NCBI GenBank assembly: GCA_013407085.1
Contig: JACCGJ010000344.1
Coordinates: 35,200 to 99,199, forward strand
Direction of reading: 5' to 3'
From: Atriophallophorus winterbourni
Taxonomy: Eukaryota; Platyhelminthes; Trematoda; Plagiorchiida; Microphallidae
DNA: 64,000 bases
In this document: piece after piece, positions 20,234 through 31,339 of the stretch
Layout: each line of letters starts with the position of its first letter
Position numbering within the stretch: the first letter of the stretch is position 1
Notes under the pieces: model-generated
Databases searched by the model: none
Told to the model about the DNA's origin: nothing
Seen by the model: the letters and a program-made list of their open reading frames with translations, nothing else
Program-made: the position numbers and the translations under genes

Positions 20234-23200
20234 AAGCGGCAGCTCTGTCTGGCAATACCACCAGCCGCTTATTCTACGTCACTGATGGTTCAACAAAGAT
20301 GCGCTTTCTGATCGACACGGGAGCCGAACTGAGCGTCATCCCACCCAAAAACTCAGAACGCAAAAACCACTCTTCATTGACTCTACAAGCGGCGAACGGT
20401 ACTCGAATAACCACATACGGCCAGCGATCACTCTCCATCGACCTCGGTCTTCGACGAAACTTTCGATGGATTTTCACTGTCGCCGATGTAAAAACCCCTA
20501 TCCTGGGAGCCGATTTTCTCTCACACTTTAATCTTTCAGTCAACATGAGTACACGAAAACTCGTAGACAATGTCACAAAGATTAACGTCATCGGCCATTT
20601 GTGCAACTCTCCCATAAAAACTATTCGAATCCTGATTCCAGATACTGCTTCGAATTACGTTTCGCTCATCAGGGAATTTTCAGATATCTTCAAACCCTGT
20701 ACACACGACACCCCTGTGAAGCATGACATCAAACACCATATTTCGACCCGTGGACCCCCGGTTTTCAGTAGACCACGCAGACTGGCACCTAACAAACTTG
20801 AAGCTGCCAAACGAGAATTCGAGCATATGATGGAACTCGGAATAATCCGTCCATCGAATTCACCTTGGGCCACACCTCTTCACATGGTCGAAAAGAACAA
20901 ACCGGACGCCTGGCGTCCATGTGGCGATTATCGTGCTTTAAATCGTGTAACAATCCCAGATCGATATCCGATTCCGCACATACACGACTTTGCACTATCT
21001 CTTCACGGAAAATCTGTGTTCTCGAAGTTGGATTTAGTGCGGGCATATCATCAAATTCCTGTAGCTGACGAAGATATTCCCAAAACTGCCATCACCACTC
21101 CATTTGGTCTGTTCGAATTTCTCAGGATGCCATTCGGTCTACGCAATGCTGCACAGACCTTCCAGAGATTCATGGACCAAGTTTTCCTCGGTCTATCTTT
21201 CGTCTACGTGTACATTGATGATGTCCTAGTCGCAAGTACAAATCCCACTGAACATCTTGAACACCTTCGTGAAGTATTTCAACGTCTATCCCACTACGGC
21301 ATTGTGGTTAATCCCGATAAATGTCTGTTTGGTGTGAGTTCCATCGAAATCCTTGGACACCGAATTGATAGTTCCGGTATAAAACCGTTACCTCAAAAAC
21401 TATCAGCTATCCAAGACTATCCATGTCCCAGCTCCATCCGTCAAGTCAGACGTTTCTTGGATTTGGTCAACTATTATAGACGTTTTATTCCACAATGCGC
21501 TATGATCTCACAACCATTGACTGACTTGTTACGTGGAAAGAAACGTCAATTCAAAATGAATGACGAAGCCATCAAATCATTCGAACAACTCAAATCTGCA
21601 CTAAACAAAGTCACATTACTGACTCATTTATCAACGAACCCCAATGCTCGATTGTCTCTCGCTACAGACGCATCACAAGAAGCCGTCGGCGCGGTCCTTC
21701 AACAAGAAGAAGACAATATCACCAAGCCACTCGCTTTCTTTTCTCGTCGTCTTCAACCAGCTCAAACTCGGTACAGTACGTTCGGCCGTGAGTTACTGGC
21801 TATTTATTATGCGATACGACATTTCAGACATTTGCTTGAAGACCGTGATTTCACAGTATGGACCGATCACAAGCCCTTAACGTTTGCTCTTTCTGCACAA
21901 TCGGATCGATATTCGCCTCGAGAAATACGTCACTTGGATTATATTTCGCAATTCACGAGTGACATTCGATATCTTTCCGGCTCGTCAAACACAGTTGCAG
22001 ATACATTCTCTCGGATTCAGTTAAGTGCTATCGGCCTGCCTGGAATCGACTTTGAGCAATTAGCACGTTCGCAGCAAAATGACCCTGTAATAAATCGGTA
22101 TGTTACTTCACAATCGGGTAAAATCCGCCGTATCCCGATACCTAATTCCAATTCTTATCTGGTTTGTGACATGTCTACCGGTAAAGCCCGTCCAATTGTC
22201 CCATCAGATTTGAGACGTACTGTATTCGAGCATTTACATGGTTTATCACATCCCGGAATAAAAGCTACTCGAAAGCTGATTAGCTCTCGTTATCTTTGGT
22301 CTAATATGCATAAAGACATTCAACTTTGGACCAAGAGTTGCCTCCGATGTCAACAAAGCAAAGTCCAACGTCATACCATCAGTTCCCCTGGTGTATTTCC
22401 ACCTGTTACGGAGCGCTTTCAGCACGTTCACTTGGATCTCGTTGGTCCATTAGCGGTCTCTAATGGTTGCTCCTATATATTGACCTGCGTCGACCGTTTT
22501 ACCCGTTGGCCATTGGCTGTAGCCATACCGGATATCAGTGCAGAAACGGTTGCGAAAGCTTTCGTTCAACATTGGATCAGCAACTTTGGTGTACCGAACA
22601 CTATTACCACTGACAGAGGTTCTCAATTCCAGTCAACGCTTTTTCGGGAATTGAATAAAACACTCGGTACAAAGCACATACAGACTACAGCCTATCATCC
22701 TTCTTCAAATGGCTTAGTCGAAAGATTTCACCGGCAACTCAAAGCCGCAATCATGAGTCACGGGAATTCAGAACGTTGGTCCGAGTCATTGCCTTTGGTG
22801 CTTCTTGGTATCCGTACAACCGTTAAAGAAGACCTGGGTTGCTCAGCTGCTGAGATGGTGTACGGGAGTACACTTAACCTTCCTGGCGAATTCCTGACAT
22901 CTTCCGATTCACCAAATGATCTTACAGCTCCACAATATGTCAGTCGCCTTCGCAGCTTCATGAAATCATTACGAGCTATCCCTACTCGCCAACAAGCCCA
23001 ACCGTTCTATATCCCGGCAGACTTGTCTACTTGCGACTTTGTGTTTGTGCGCGCCGATCATGTACGTCGACCACTTCAACCACCGTATACTGGTCCGTAC
23101 AAGGTGCTCAGCAGGCATCCCAAGTATTTCGTAATTGACCGGAATGGATCAAGAGAAACTGTCAGCATCGATCGGCTGAAAGTCGCTTACGTAGAACCAA

Positions 23201-23403
23201 CATCAGAAACGAAAGCAAATACCCGAAACATTACTCCACAGACTTCTACTACTGACCAACACGTCCCTTCGCCTGATTCACAAGAAACCAACCTGACCCC
23301 CGATAAACCCCCATTCCGTTCGTGTTTCAAACCACCCGACAGACAAACAAATTCAGGCCGCAAGGTACATTTTCCCCAAAAGTTTGACGATTTTATAACC
23401 TAA
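20134..23403 (+). CDS. Pol polyprotein of element A (PR-RT-RNase H-IN)
   Basis: Open for 1089 codons from the first in-frame ATG; in life probably made by -1 frameshifting from Gag, which it overlaps. Protease: [14 protein letters not shown] with DTG at residues 61-63. [16 protein letters not shown] and the catalytic YIDD at 360-363. RNase [17 protein letters not shown] and WTDHKPL. Integrase: zinc-binding H-H-C-C (HLHGLSHPG ... CLRCQQSK) and catalytic D768, D827 and E863, giving a D-x35-E spacing. C-terminus ends in a basic Ser/Pro-rich tail at TAA 23401. Domain order PR-RT-RH-IN is that of Ty3/Gypsy. All catalytic residues are present, so enzymatic function is plausible. Confidence 0.92.
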   Translation: MLLSSPFWSESQALHVPMQLQIKTPGKPRSQTVEAAALSGNTTSRLFYVTDGSTKMRFLIDTGAELSVIPPKNSERKNHSSLTLQAANGTRITTYGQRSLSIDLGLRRNFRWIFTVADVKTPILGADFLSHFNLSVNMSTRKLVDNVTKINVIGHLCNSPIKTIRILIPDTASNYVSLIREFSDIFKPCTHDTPVKHDIKHHISTRGPPVFSRPRRLAPNKLEAAKREFEHMMELGIIRPSNSPWATPLHMVEKNKPDAWRPCGDYRALNRVTIPDRYPIPHIHDFALSLHGKSVFSKLDLVRAYHQIPVADEDIPKTAITTPFGLFEFLRMPFGLRNAAQTFQRFMDQVFLGLSFVYVYIDDVLVASTNPTEHLEHLREVFQRLSHYGIVVNPDKCLFGVSSIEILGHRIDSSGIKPLPQKLSAIQDYPCPSSIRQVRRFLDLVNYYRRFIPQCAMISQPLTDLLRGKKRQFKMNDEAIKSFEQLKSALNKVTLLTHLSTNPNARLSLATDASQEAVGAVLQQEEDNITKPLAFFSRRLQPAQTRYSTFGRELLAIYYAIRHFRHLLEDRDFTVWTDHKPLTFALSAQSDRYSPREIRHLDYISQFTSDIRYLSGSSNTVADTFSRIQLSAIGLPGIDFEQLARSQQNDPVINRYVTSQSGKIRRIPIPNSNSYLVCDMSTGKARPIVPSDLRRTVFEHLHGLSHPGIKATRKLISSRYLWSNMHKDIQLWTKSCLRCQQSKVQRHTISSPGVFPPVTERFQHVHLDLVGPLAVSNGCSYILTCVDRFTRWPLAVAIPDISAETVAKAFVQHWISNFGVPNTITTDRGSQFQSTLFRELNKTLGTKHIQTTAYHPSSNGLVERFHRQLKAAIMSHGNSERWSESLPLVLLGIRTTVKEDLGCSAAEMVYGSTLNLPGEFLTSSDSPNDLTAPQYVSRLRSFMKSLRAIPTRQQAQPFYIPADLSTCDFVFVRADHVRRPLQPPYTGPYKVLSRHPKYFVIDRNGSRETVSIDRLKVAYVEPTSETKANTRNITPQTSTTDQHVPSPDSQETNLTPDKPPFRSCFKPPDRQTNSGRKVHFPQKFDDFIT

Positions 23404-23440
23404 TGTTTTTTTTCGAGCGTCTTTTTCTTGTTCGACGCTC

Positions 23441-23453
23441 TAGGAGGGGAATC
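23441..23453 (+). promoter_or_regulatory. Polypurine tract of element A
   Basis: TAGGAGGGGAATC immediately 5' of the 3' LTR (TGTGGTGACGG at 23454). This is the plus-strand primer in Gypsy elements, and it fixes the start of the full 205-bp LTR. Confidence 0.7.
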
Positions 23454-23658
23454 TGTGGTGACGGTTCAAATATTTAATCAATAGTAATCAATAATTTTGT
23501 AATTCAAACTTTCTTGTTGTTAACCTCACATTAATTATAATACACTCTTTGTCTACGCAAGGTTTTCGCTCTTCTGTGGTTGTCTGGGAGTCGAAATTGT
23601 ATGTGGATATATTTGGAACACACGCAGCCTTAGAATCTATTCCTCGCTATCCACTACA
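23454..23658 (+). repeat. 3' LTR of element A (complete, 205 bp)
   Basis: Starts TGTGGTGACGG after the purine tract and ends TATCCACTACA. U3 contains a TATAAT-like box at about 23537. Its last 109 bp match the 5' LTR except for two adjacent-region substitutions (ATAACTGG versus ATATTTGG). Followed by the AGCT target duplication. Confidence 0.85.
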
Positions 23659-23662
23659 AGCT

Positions 23663-24396
23663 ATCGTATCAAATCACAAGACATGAAGTTCGCTAAGGTC
23701 ACCGCCAACCTTCCTACGGAGGTTGCATCCGAAGTGATCGACGTCTTTGATCCGAAACCATTAGATCATCCCTACGACAAACTGTAGGCTGCCATTCTAC
23801 AACGCTTCGGCACGTCCAACGCAGTTCGCATGCAACAACTTCTCCAGATAACGGGGTTGGGCGATCGAAAACCTTCGCAACTGTCGTGGCATATGCGCAT
23901 GCTCGCAGGCGGCAACAATGTCAGTGACACTGTGCTAATGCACTTTTGGATCAAGTGCCTGCCTGCTCACACGAGGTCTTTCGTATCCACACAAGAAAGC
24001 GAAGCATCATTGGAGAAATTGGCACTCGCCGCCGACAAGGTACACGAGTGTCAAACAAGCAATGCACAAGTACATGTGGTGACCGAAGACACGCCACAAG
24101 CCCCAACGGACCCACGTTTCGCTCGAATCGAGGACGCAATCGAACGTCTTACACTGTCAATACAGACGACGTATCAACAGCGTAAACCTCAACAGCAAAA
24201 ACGTCGTCCCCAAAACAAGCGCGCAAACGCTTCGCGCCAGGCTGCCAACACAGGTTTCTGCAAGTACCATAAACAGTTTGGTGCTAACGCCAGGCACTAT
24301 GTGGAGCCCTGTTCCTTCCCCAACGCCAGTCAAGCTAAAGCGGGAAAAGAGCAGGCCAGCCAGAAATCGCGACGGCTGCAGCTGGCCACACCGTAA
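23663..24396 (+). pseudogene. gag of element B, 3' part
   Basis: Continues the frame broken at 19276: YRIKSQDMKFAKVTANLPTE, VIDVFDPKPLDHPYDKL, then TAG at 23785-23787 where element A has Lys, then AAILQRFGTSNAVRMQQLLQ. The zinc motif reads CKYHKQFGANARHYVEPC: the third C of the C-H-C-C set is Tyr. The AT-to-GC balance resembles pol of the same element. Confidence 0.8.
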
Positions 24397-26000
24397 GTCG
24401 CCTATTCTATATTGATGATTCCCCAACAGGTCTACGTTTCCTAATTGACACAGGAACGGAGGTGAGTGTCATTCCACCTCATAGTGCAAGCACCCGCATG
24501 GACCCAACTCGCGTCAATCTACAAGCGGCTAACGGCACACGCATCGAAACGTATGGCCAGCGACTCCTTCTGCCAAACCTTGGTTTGGGCAGAAATCTTC
24601 CATGGACATTCATCGTCGCCGACGTTCGTCAGCCGATCATCGGAGCCGACCTTTTAACAGAGTTCGGGCTAATAGTCGACGTTCAGCGCAAACAACTGTT
24701 GGACAACAAATCCGCAGTACGCGTCACAGGAAAAGCGACATCGATCAATTCGATCGGACTGAAACTCGCTCTACCAGACGACAAGTTTGTAATGCTGCTT
24801 CAAGAAGACCCGGCTATCAGCTAGCCATCGCGCTGCACGCCAGACATCCAACACGGGATTGCACACCACATCCTCACGACCGGCCCGCCGACAAACGCAA
24901 GACCGCGACGATTGTCCCCTGACAAGCTCACCGCTGCCAAAGCGTAGTTCGAGCAACTGCTACAACTTGGGATAATTAGACCGTCTAATAGCCCATGGTC
25001 ATCGCCTTTCGGTCTCTACGAGTTCCTCCGCATGCCGTTTGGACTCAGAAACGCCGCTCGAACTTTCCAGCGATTCATCGATCAAGTTATGCGAGGTCTG
25101 CCATTCACCTTCACGTACATCGATGATATTCTTTTCGCTAGTGAAAGCCACGAGCAGCACATGGATCACCTTCGACTGGTTTTTCAACGTCTTCAGGAAT
25201 ACAACGACGTAATCAACCCGGCCAAATGCCAATTCGGCCGACCAGCCCTAGAAATCCTTGGACACACAATCGATTCTCGTGGAATCACTGCCATTCCGCA
25301 GAAAATCTCAGCGATTGAAGACTACCCAACTCCAACGTCTCTTCGCCAGCTACGTCGATTCCTTGGATTTAATAACTTCTACGGTAGATTCATACCAAAT
25401 TGCGCGGACAAATGCAGACCGTCAACTGATCTTTTGCGGGGAAATCCAAAGAAGTTCAACATGACAACGGAAGCTATCGCCGCCTTCCAATCAGTCAGAG
25501 CATTCCTCAACACGCTCACTTCGCTGGCTGATCTCTCCACGGACATTAGAGTTAAGCTTGTGCTCAAAACAGACGCTTCTCAAGTGGCTGTCGGTGCCGT
25601 TCTACAACAAGTCATTGACGACGAGTGCGCACCACTCTCCTTCTTTTCACGAAAGCTGCAACCGGCTCAAACCAGGTATTCTACCTTCAGCCGAGAACTA
25701 CTTGCGATTTACCTCGCAATAAAGCACTTTCGGCACATCCTGGAAGGACGTCAATTAACCATCTACACGGACCACAAGCTCTTGATCCACGCCTTCAGCG
25801 CTGCCGCCGACCGCTACTCGCCTCGGGAAACTCGCCACTTGGACTACCTCGCGCAGTTCACTACTGACGTAAGGTACATCGAGGGACCCAGCAACGTCGA
25901 GGCAGATGCTCTATCACGCGCATCTATTTCCCAGATCGCGAAGATTGACTTAGAGAAAATCGCTGCCCAACAAGAGGACGACCCGGAATTTGCAAAAATC
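24397..26000 (+). pseudogene. pol of element B: protease, RT, RNase H (deleted and broken)
   Basis: Protease FLIDTGTEVSVIPP keeps DTG. RT has [15 protein letters not shown] joined directly to [20 protein letters not shown], so about 75 codons, including the first catalytic Asp region (LDLVRAYHQ in element A), are deleted. Two stops lie before that join (near 24822 and 24945). The TYIDDILFAS box and RNase H ([27 protein letters not shown]) remain open to about 26000, where the CR1-like insertion begins. Confidence 0.85.
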
Positions 26001-26004
26001 ACTT

Positions 26005-27796
26005 TAATTCAAAGTGATTCAAAGTTGTAATGGTCTAAAAAGCATTTAGCTTAACAATAATCATAGGATGGATTTATGAGGTATATACAATAAAAAAGAA
26101 GAACAGGAAAACTCATGTAGTGTAAATCGTATCAAAGTTTGGGTTGTCCCTCAAGTGTTTGTCCAAATTAGCTTTAAAAATATCCAGGTTGGCTGAGTGT
26201 GTAACAGTGGAGGGGAGGGTGTTCCATGTGAAACTTACACGTACAGCATACGAATATCTTCGACAGTTCAGTCTTGAAGTGGGAATAAGCACTGAAAGTT
26301 CATGTTTCCGACTGGCACGGGGTGGCGAGCGTGTGAAAAGTTTGGACAAGGGATGGTTAGGGACGTGCATAATATTGTACATCAGTATGAGGTCACCTCT
26401 TAGTCGACGACAGCGAAAGTCGAAAAGATTGAGACTCCTCAAACGTTCTTCATATGGTTTAGCAGCTAGTCCGGGTACAAGCTTTGTGGTTCGGTGGTAA
26501 ATACGCTGCAGAAGATTGATGTCTTTCTGAATCCAGGGTGACCAAGCCTGAACAGCGTACTCCATCGCTGGTCTCAGATAGGTGTTCATGATACGGGGCA
26601 CCGACTGATTGGAGAATCTGCCGAAAATTCGTCTCAATAACGCCAATACTTGTGACGCCTTTTTGTATGCCGCTTTGCACTGCAGTGAAGTCTTCAGACT
26701 TGAACTGGTCCAAACACCCAAATCCTTCTCTTCAGTTGTCCAGGCGAGTTGGTGGGACCCAAGAGTGTAGTTGTAATTAACAGTCTTCCAATGTTTAACG
26801 CTTGCACTTTTGGAAGTTGAATGGTAGTTTGTTTCTCAAAGACCAATCGTGCAATGTGTTTAGATCCTTCTGCAAAGTTTCACAGTCATCATTTGTACGT
26901 ATGCATCTCCAAAGCTTTATATCGTCTGCAAATAACATAATCTTGCATTTAACACGCTCGGGAATGTCGTTTGCGTAGATCAAAAACAAAATCGGTCCGA
27001 GGACCGAACCCTGGGGCACTCCGCTCGTAATTTTGAATGGTTTCGATAAGGCGCCGTCAACTCTGACTTGGGCACTCCTGTCGCGTAAATAGTTTTCTAG
27101 CCAAGCAAGAAGTTTTCCTGTTATCCCGTGCAATTCAAGTTTCTGGATTGAAATACTATGATTGACGCGGTCGAAAGCCTTTGACATGTCTAAAAAGCAT
27201 GCGTGGATGGAGTAACCATTGTCCACACACTCAGTCCAGTCGTTTAAGGTGAGCAAGAGGTTAGATAGACATGAGTGATGTTTCCTGAAACCGTGCTGTT
27301 CAGTCGCAAGCAGTCTATTGTTTTCGAGGTGATGGGTGATATTTTCCGCTACTAAACTCTCTAGCACTTTAGAAATTACTGGCAACAACGTAACTGGTCT
27401 ATAGTTCGCAGCGTCAGATCGACTCCCGCCCTTGTAGATTGGTGTGATGATGCCAGATTTCCATTCCGCGGGAACGATACTATTTTCGAGCGAAATTTGG
27501 AATAATGTGCTGAGTGGACCACACAATGAGGATGCGCATCGTTTGAGGATAAAAGGAGTGATTCCATCTGCTCCTGGTGACTTTGCGGTATTCAAACGAA
27601 GAAGTTTGAGCATGACACACTCATTGTACACAGCACTCACCGGACTTAGTTGCAATTACCGAAACATGGTTTGAACCTCATTTATTGAAATGACTTGACT
27701 TGGGCTTGTGAGTGGTATACTGTCTGCAGGATCTAGTTTATTTGTTTTCGGAGCACTCATTCTGACACCACTTGGTAGCTTGCGACTGTTTTGAGT
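26005..27796 (-). mobile_element. CR1-like LINE inserted in pol of element B
   Basis: Minus-strand ORF2 from about 27795 down: SPSQVISINEVQ, an in-frame TAA, then LNTAKSPGADGITPFILKRC, PIYKGGSRSDAANYRPVTLL, CFLDMSKAFDRVNHSISIQK, SGVPQGSVLGPILFLIYAND, LFADDIKLWR. After one frameshift near 26800 it continues DLGVWTSSSLKTSLQCKAAY ... RLNCRRYSYAVRVSFTWNTL to the stop at 26113. The 3' end is the short tail CTTTGAATCACTTTGAATT (26008-26026 reversed), shared with the copies at 41838 and 52385. 5'-truncated without endonuclease. Only two disabling changes seen. Confidence 0.88.
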
Positions 27797-29174
27797 CCGA
27801 AGCTTCACTGCAGTTTGCTCTCTTACCAGTGCCAAGCAGTTGAATACGTATCCATTGTGATACATCGACAGGAAATCCACGTCCCTTTGTACCAAAGGAT
27901 TACAGACGACGGATTTTCGAGCACCTGCACGGAATATCCCACCCGAGCAAACGCGCAACCACGAAACTCATCACAGACCGCTATGTTTGGACATGGCATG
28001 CGGAACGACATTCGTTGTTGTGCACAACAGTGTCTTGCCTGCCAACGTAGTAAGGTACATCGCAATACCCGCTCTATCCCTGGAAAATTCCCACTTCCAG
28101 ATGGACGCTTTCGGCATGTACATATCGATCTGGTTGGACCATTACCCTCATCCCGTGGGTGCACTCATCTTTTGACGTACATCGATAGATTTACACGCTG
28201 GCTTCAAGCGTGCCCACTAGTGGATACATCTGCGGAAACCGTAGCTCGCGCCTTCGTCTCTGGTTGGATCGCGAATTACGGTGTCCCATCCCAGATCACA
28301 ACAGACCGCGGAGCCCAGTTCACGTCCCACCTCTTCGCAGAACTGAATCGTCTACTGGGATGCGAACATTTTCAGACGACGGCTTACCATCCAGCCGCGA
28401 ACGGCTTCTTTGAACGATTCCATCGTCAATTGAAGGCTGCACTCGTCGCCACCGAATCCAGCGCATCCTGGGTTGACAAACTGCCACTGGTTCTGCTCGG
28501 CATCCGCAATACCGCAAAAGAGGACATCGGTTGCACATCAGCCGATATGGTTTACGGAACAACTCTGCGACTCCCCGCCGAACTGCTGACGTACTCCACA
28601 CCCCTCCGTATGTCTCCCGGCTCCGAGCCTTCATGCGAGAAATACGTGCTCCGCCTACCCGTGTAACTTCTTGTACAAGTCACGTCGACAATTATCTTCT
28701 GTCGTGTCCGTACGTATTCACGCGCGTAGACCGTGTAAAACGGCCGCTTGAAGCACCATACGACGGCCCATTCAAAGTCATCTCCCGCAGTGCCAAGTAC
28801 ATCGTCATTGAACGCAACGGCCGCCCGGATTCAGTCAGCGTCGACCGATTGAAGCCCGCGTACATGGAATCGAATACAGACCGAGGACCCCTACGACTGT
28901 GACTATCCCTTCACAGCCAGTCCCCTTTGTTTCTTTTCCCTCGTTTCCCTTTTTGTCGACTCCAGATACGCAGCCGATGCGCGAGGACTTGAGTATTTCA
29001 CCCCCGTCCACGCCAGCAACACAACCCATGATGAAAACCCCGCTGTATTCACGGACAGTGGTGAAAACCGACGACACGGACACCCCGCGCACACGCACTG
29101 GCCGTACCGTGGCAAGACCCCGTCGGTACACACCGTATATGGATGCGAGCATGGCTGAACAGCCACCGCTCTAG
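27797..29174 (+). pseudogene. pol of element B: integrase and C-terminal tail
   Basis: Resumes element B pol after the CR1-like LINE: CDTSTGNPRPFVPKDYRRRI, FEHLHGISHPSKRATTKLIT (zinc H-H), frameshift near 27990, CLACQRSKVHRNTRS (zinc C-C), HVHIDLVGPL, ITTDRGAQFTSHLFAELNR and [17 protein letters not shown], so the D, D and E catalytic residues are still present. A second frameshift near 28600 precedes YVSRLRAFMREIRAPP and a proline-rich end with RTGRTVARPRRYTPYM. Stop at 29172-29174, directly before the purine tract. Confidence 0.85.
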
Positions 29175-29185
29175 GGGGGGAGTTA

Positions 29186-29240
29186 TGTAGGAATTATTCC
29201 CAATTGATATAATTCCTTGATAATTCCAAAAGTAACATAA
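29186..29240 (+). repeat. 3' LTR of element B, truncated
   Basis: TGTAGGAATTATTCCCAATT and the following ~35 bp match the 5' LTR start at 18656. Similarity fades near 29236 where the hAT-like segment begins. The rest of the LTR was not found, so B cannot be dated by LTR divergence beyond this stub. Confidence 0.75.
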
Positions 29241-29329
29241 CACTTTAGAAATAAACGTTTATGGGGTCAAGCGTTCTTCGGTCCAGAACGATCTCATGAG
29301 GAAGAAGGCAGCTGGCTTAAAAGGTGAGT

Positions 29330-29480
29330 GAGTGCAATATTCGGTTAACTTCGATACTATTTGCTATAATTCGCTATATAATTTGCTATGTTATTCGTTA
29401 TACTTCGCTATATTTGCAAAGCTTCGCCATATTATTAGCGAAGCTTCGTTTTTATTTGCTATAACTTCGAAGTTCATAAG
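29330..29480 (+). repeat. TTCGCTATA-type motif array, left of hAT exon 2
   Basis: Dense imperfect motifs such as ATTCGCTATATAA, TATTCGTTATACTTCGCTAT, AGCTTCGCC, mostly in plus orientation. Comparable arrays lie at 30345-30490 and 31060-31300. They fill the introns and flanks of the hAT-like gene but avoid its exons. Confidence 0.7.
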
Positions 29481-30344
29481 TCATTCCTTCACAGTTCCCT
29501 TCATCAAGATCGTTCAGTACAGCAAGATCCGCTGGTCTTAAATGTGCATGACCATCACATTCATCGTCCGGAACATGGCGGTCCTGGGGTCGCTGAAGGA
29601 TGATGTCTTCAACACCCCTTCAGACTTTGCGGCCCTCATTCCAAACAAGCTGCAGTTTTAGGACCTGGAAGACATCCTCTGGCCCCTCGAACAGATCAAG
29701 GAGGTCAGCAAACGTCTCCAGGCAGATGAGACGCCCACCCTGCAGCATTTCGTTCCGGACATGACCAAGATTGCCATGATGTCCGCCTCCAGAATCAAGC
29801 TGTTCGCCGACTTCAAGGATGCCACCAAGGCATTCATCAAGAAGTTGCAGGAGGAGATCGAGATCAGAGTTCCCAAGCTGGGCAGGAACGTGGACCTCTA
29901 CCAGATGGTGCACTACCTGAACCACACTCAGAAGGCTGTGTACCTCAGGACCAGGTCTCATGGTCACCTCTTCTACGAGTGCGAGCAGAGCATCAAGTTG
30001 CTCTTGGTCAACTTGGCCCCAGCCGCCCCACCATCCATTCAGATGCCGGATCCCGCTTGCCAAGATCTTGAAGGTTTTCTCCAAGAGCACCATGACCTTG
30101 ATCTTGATCCGGAATTGGCCTTCGGCAGCGTCGACCAGTCCCAGTCCCAGTCTCAACCAGCCCCAGTTCCTCCCTATGTCAAGGAGATGAATGAGTGGAT
30201 GGCGTCTCACCTGGAAAAGGAGGACATCGACGTGCTCCAGTACTGGAAGAGGAAGGCCAAGAAGCTCCCTCTACTCGCCAAACTCGCCCAGTAAGTTGTT
30301 TCAAAGTTAAAGGTCACTTATTTTCCGTTGGATTATAATTCATT

Positions 30345-30490
30345 CTCGTTATTCGCCATACTTCTTTATAATATTCGCTAAACTTCGCCATACTTCGATA
30401 TTATTCGCTATACTTCGATATATTATTTTCTATTCTTAGATGTAGTATTGCTATACTTTGATATATTATTGTTATACTTCGAAATAGTAT
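30345..30490 (+). repeat. TTCGCTATA-type motif array inside hAT intron
   Basis: TATTCGCCATACTTC, ATATTCGCTAAACTTCGCCA, ATTATTCGCTATACTTCGAT and similar, in plus orientation, within the intron between hAT exons 2 and 3. Confidence 0.7.
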
Positions 30491-31059
30491 TTTAACTTTT
30501 ACACCCCTGGAACGTAATACGAAATACTCAACCTGTCTCATTTTCTTTTAGGATGGTCTACGCCATCCCGGCTACCTCGGCCTCATCAGAGAGGGTCTTC
30601 TCGGAAGCTGGGCTCGTGACCAAGCCCACCCGAAGCCTTCTGAACAACGAGAGGGTCCAGGAGCTCGTCTACATTCATGACAATTACGATAAAGTGCTCC
30701 CCTACATGAAGAGGATGAAGCTCCGCATCCAGGAGTTCACCAATGACGAAGGTACCAGCACTCAGAGTCAGCAGCAGCTCAAAGACCAGGATGACCCTGA
30801 GGCCAACCTTGAGGATGTCGAGTTTGTCGACACCCAGGAGCTCACGGCGGGGGCCTACTCCCTTCTGACTGGAGGCAGCCGGACAAGTTCTGGCACCAGG
30901 TCCAGGTCCAGAACCCCGGTCTCAGAGACCGACTCAGAGGAGGAGCCTAATTTCCTTTGAGAGAACAAGGTTTTGTATATTTCCAATTCCAAAGCTCATG
31001 AAAAACTACTCCCTTGTCAAATAAAAGTTCTTTCATGGTCAAAAAATAATTTATTCCGG

Positions 31060-31300
31060 AATTCGTTTTATTTCAGCGAAGAATAGCGAATTTAAACGAA
31101 GATTAGCGAATTATAGCAATTTATAGCAAGGTTTTTTATCGAAAACGAAGATTTTGGGTCACATCGAAGTTGAGCAAAGATTATTCGCTAATATTCGTTA
31201 TGGCGAAGTGCACTTCGGATATTCGCTTTGATACTATTCGCCATTGCGAAGGGCAGTTAGGGCTTTTCGAAAATTCGCTTCGCACTTCGCTTCGCTCCAA
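31060..31300 (-). repeat. TTCGCTATA-type motif array, right of hAT exon 3
   Basis: Motifs appear mainly as reverse complement at first (CAGCGAAGAATAGCGAATTT, AGATTAGCGAATTATAGCAA), then in mixed orientation (ATTATTCGCTAATATTCGTT, GGATATTCGCTTTG). The switch of orientation across the transposase resembles subterminal transposase-binding repeats of hAT elements. Confidence 0.65.
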
Positions 31301-31339
31301 AAAAGTGACATTCGGTATTGTCTTGTTCATATTAATAGT

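Larger units (their letters stand above)
19277..23658 (+). mobile_element. LTR retrotransposon A (CsRn1-like Gypsy), intact gag and pol
   Basis: Inserted in gag of element B. A perfect 4-bp duplication AGCT flanks it (19273-19276, 23659-23662), and removal of the element plus one AGCT restores the host gag frame. The 5' LTR is short (19277-19385) and the 3' LTR complete (23454-23658). Shared LTR sequence differs at 2 of 109 positions, so the insertion is fairly recent. Gag and Pol have no stops, but the lack of the U3 part of the 5' LTR probably removes its own promoter. Confidence 0.9.
18656..29240 (+). mobile_element. LTR retrotransposon B (CsRn1-like Gypsy), decayed, twice interrupted
   Basis: Order: 5' LTR 18656-19120; primer-binding-like TGGTGAGCCCG at 19124; gag 19169-19276 continuing at 23663-24396; protease-RT-RNase H 24397-26000; integrase and tail 27797-29174; purine tract AGGGGGGGAG at 29173-29182; 3' LTR start at 29186. 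Two insertions explain the gaps: LTR element A (19277-23658 plus target duplication) inside gag, and a minus-strand CR1-like LINE (about 26005-27796) inside pol. It has stops in gag and pol, a deletion of about 75 codons in RT and frameshifts in integrase. The protein is related to element A but clearly divergent, and its host sequence is older than both insertions. Confidence 0.85.
29241..30960 (+). pseudogene. hAT-family transposase relic with introns
   Basis: Cut-and-paste DNA transposase remnant. Likely exons: about 29241-29323 (ends TTA AAA G|GTGAGT), 29495-30290 (ends GCC CA|GTAAGT), 30552-30960 (TTTTAG|G); phases fit. Exon 2 encodes EDILWPLEQIKEVSKRLQAD, PTLQHFVPDMTKI and a Gln/Pro-rich linker. 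Exon 3 opens with the hallmark hAT dimerisation motif MVYAIPATSASSERVFSEAG, then LLNNERVQELVYIHDN and an Arg/Ser/acidic tail. Two in-frame stops (TAA near 29538, TAG near 29662) break exon 2, and no BED finger or N-terminal catalytic region is present. Third codon positions are strongly G/C, unlike the AT-rich genes around it, which suggests a recent foreign origin. Confidence 0.8.

Noticed and set aside
29620..30210. 196-codon minus-strand frame
   Set aside because: Shadow of the GC-rich hAT exon on the other strand; the plus strand has the recognisable SSERVFSEAG continuation.
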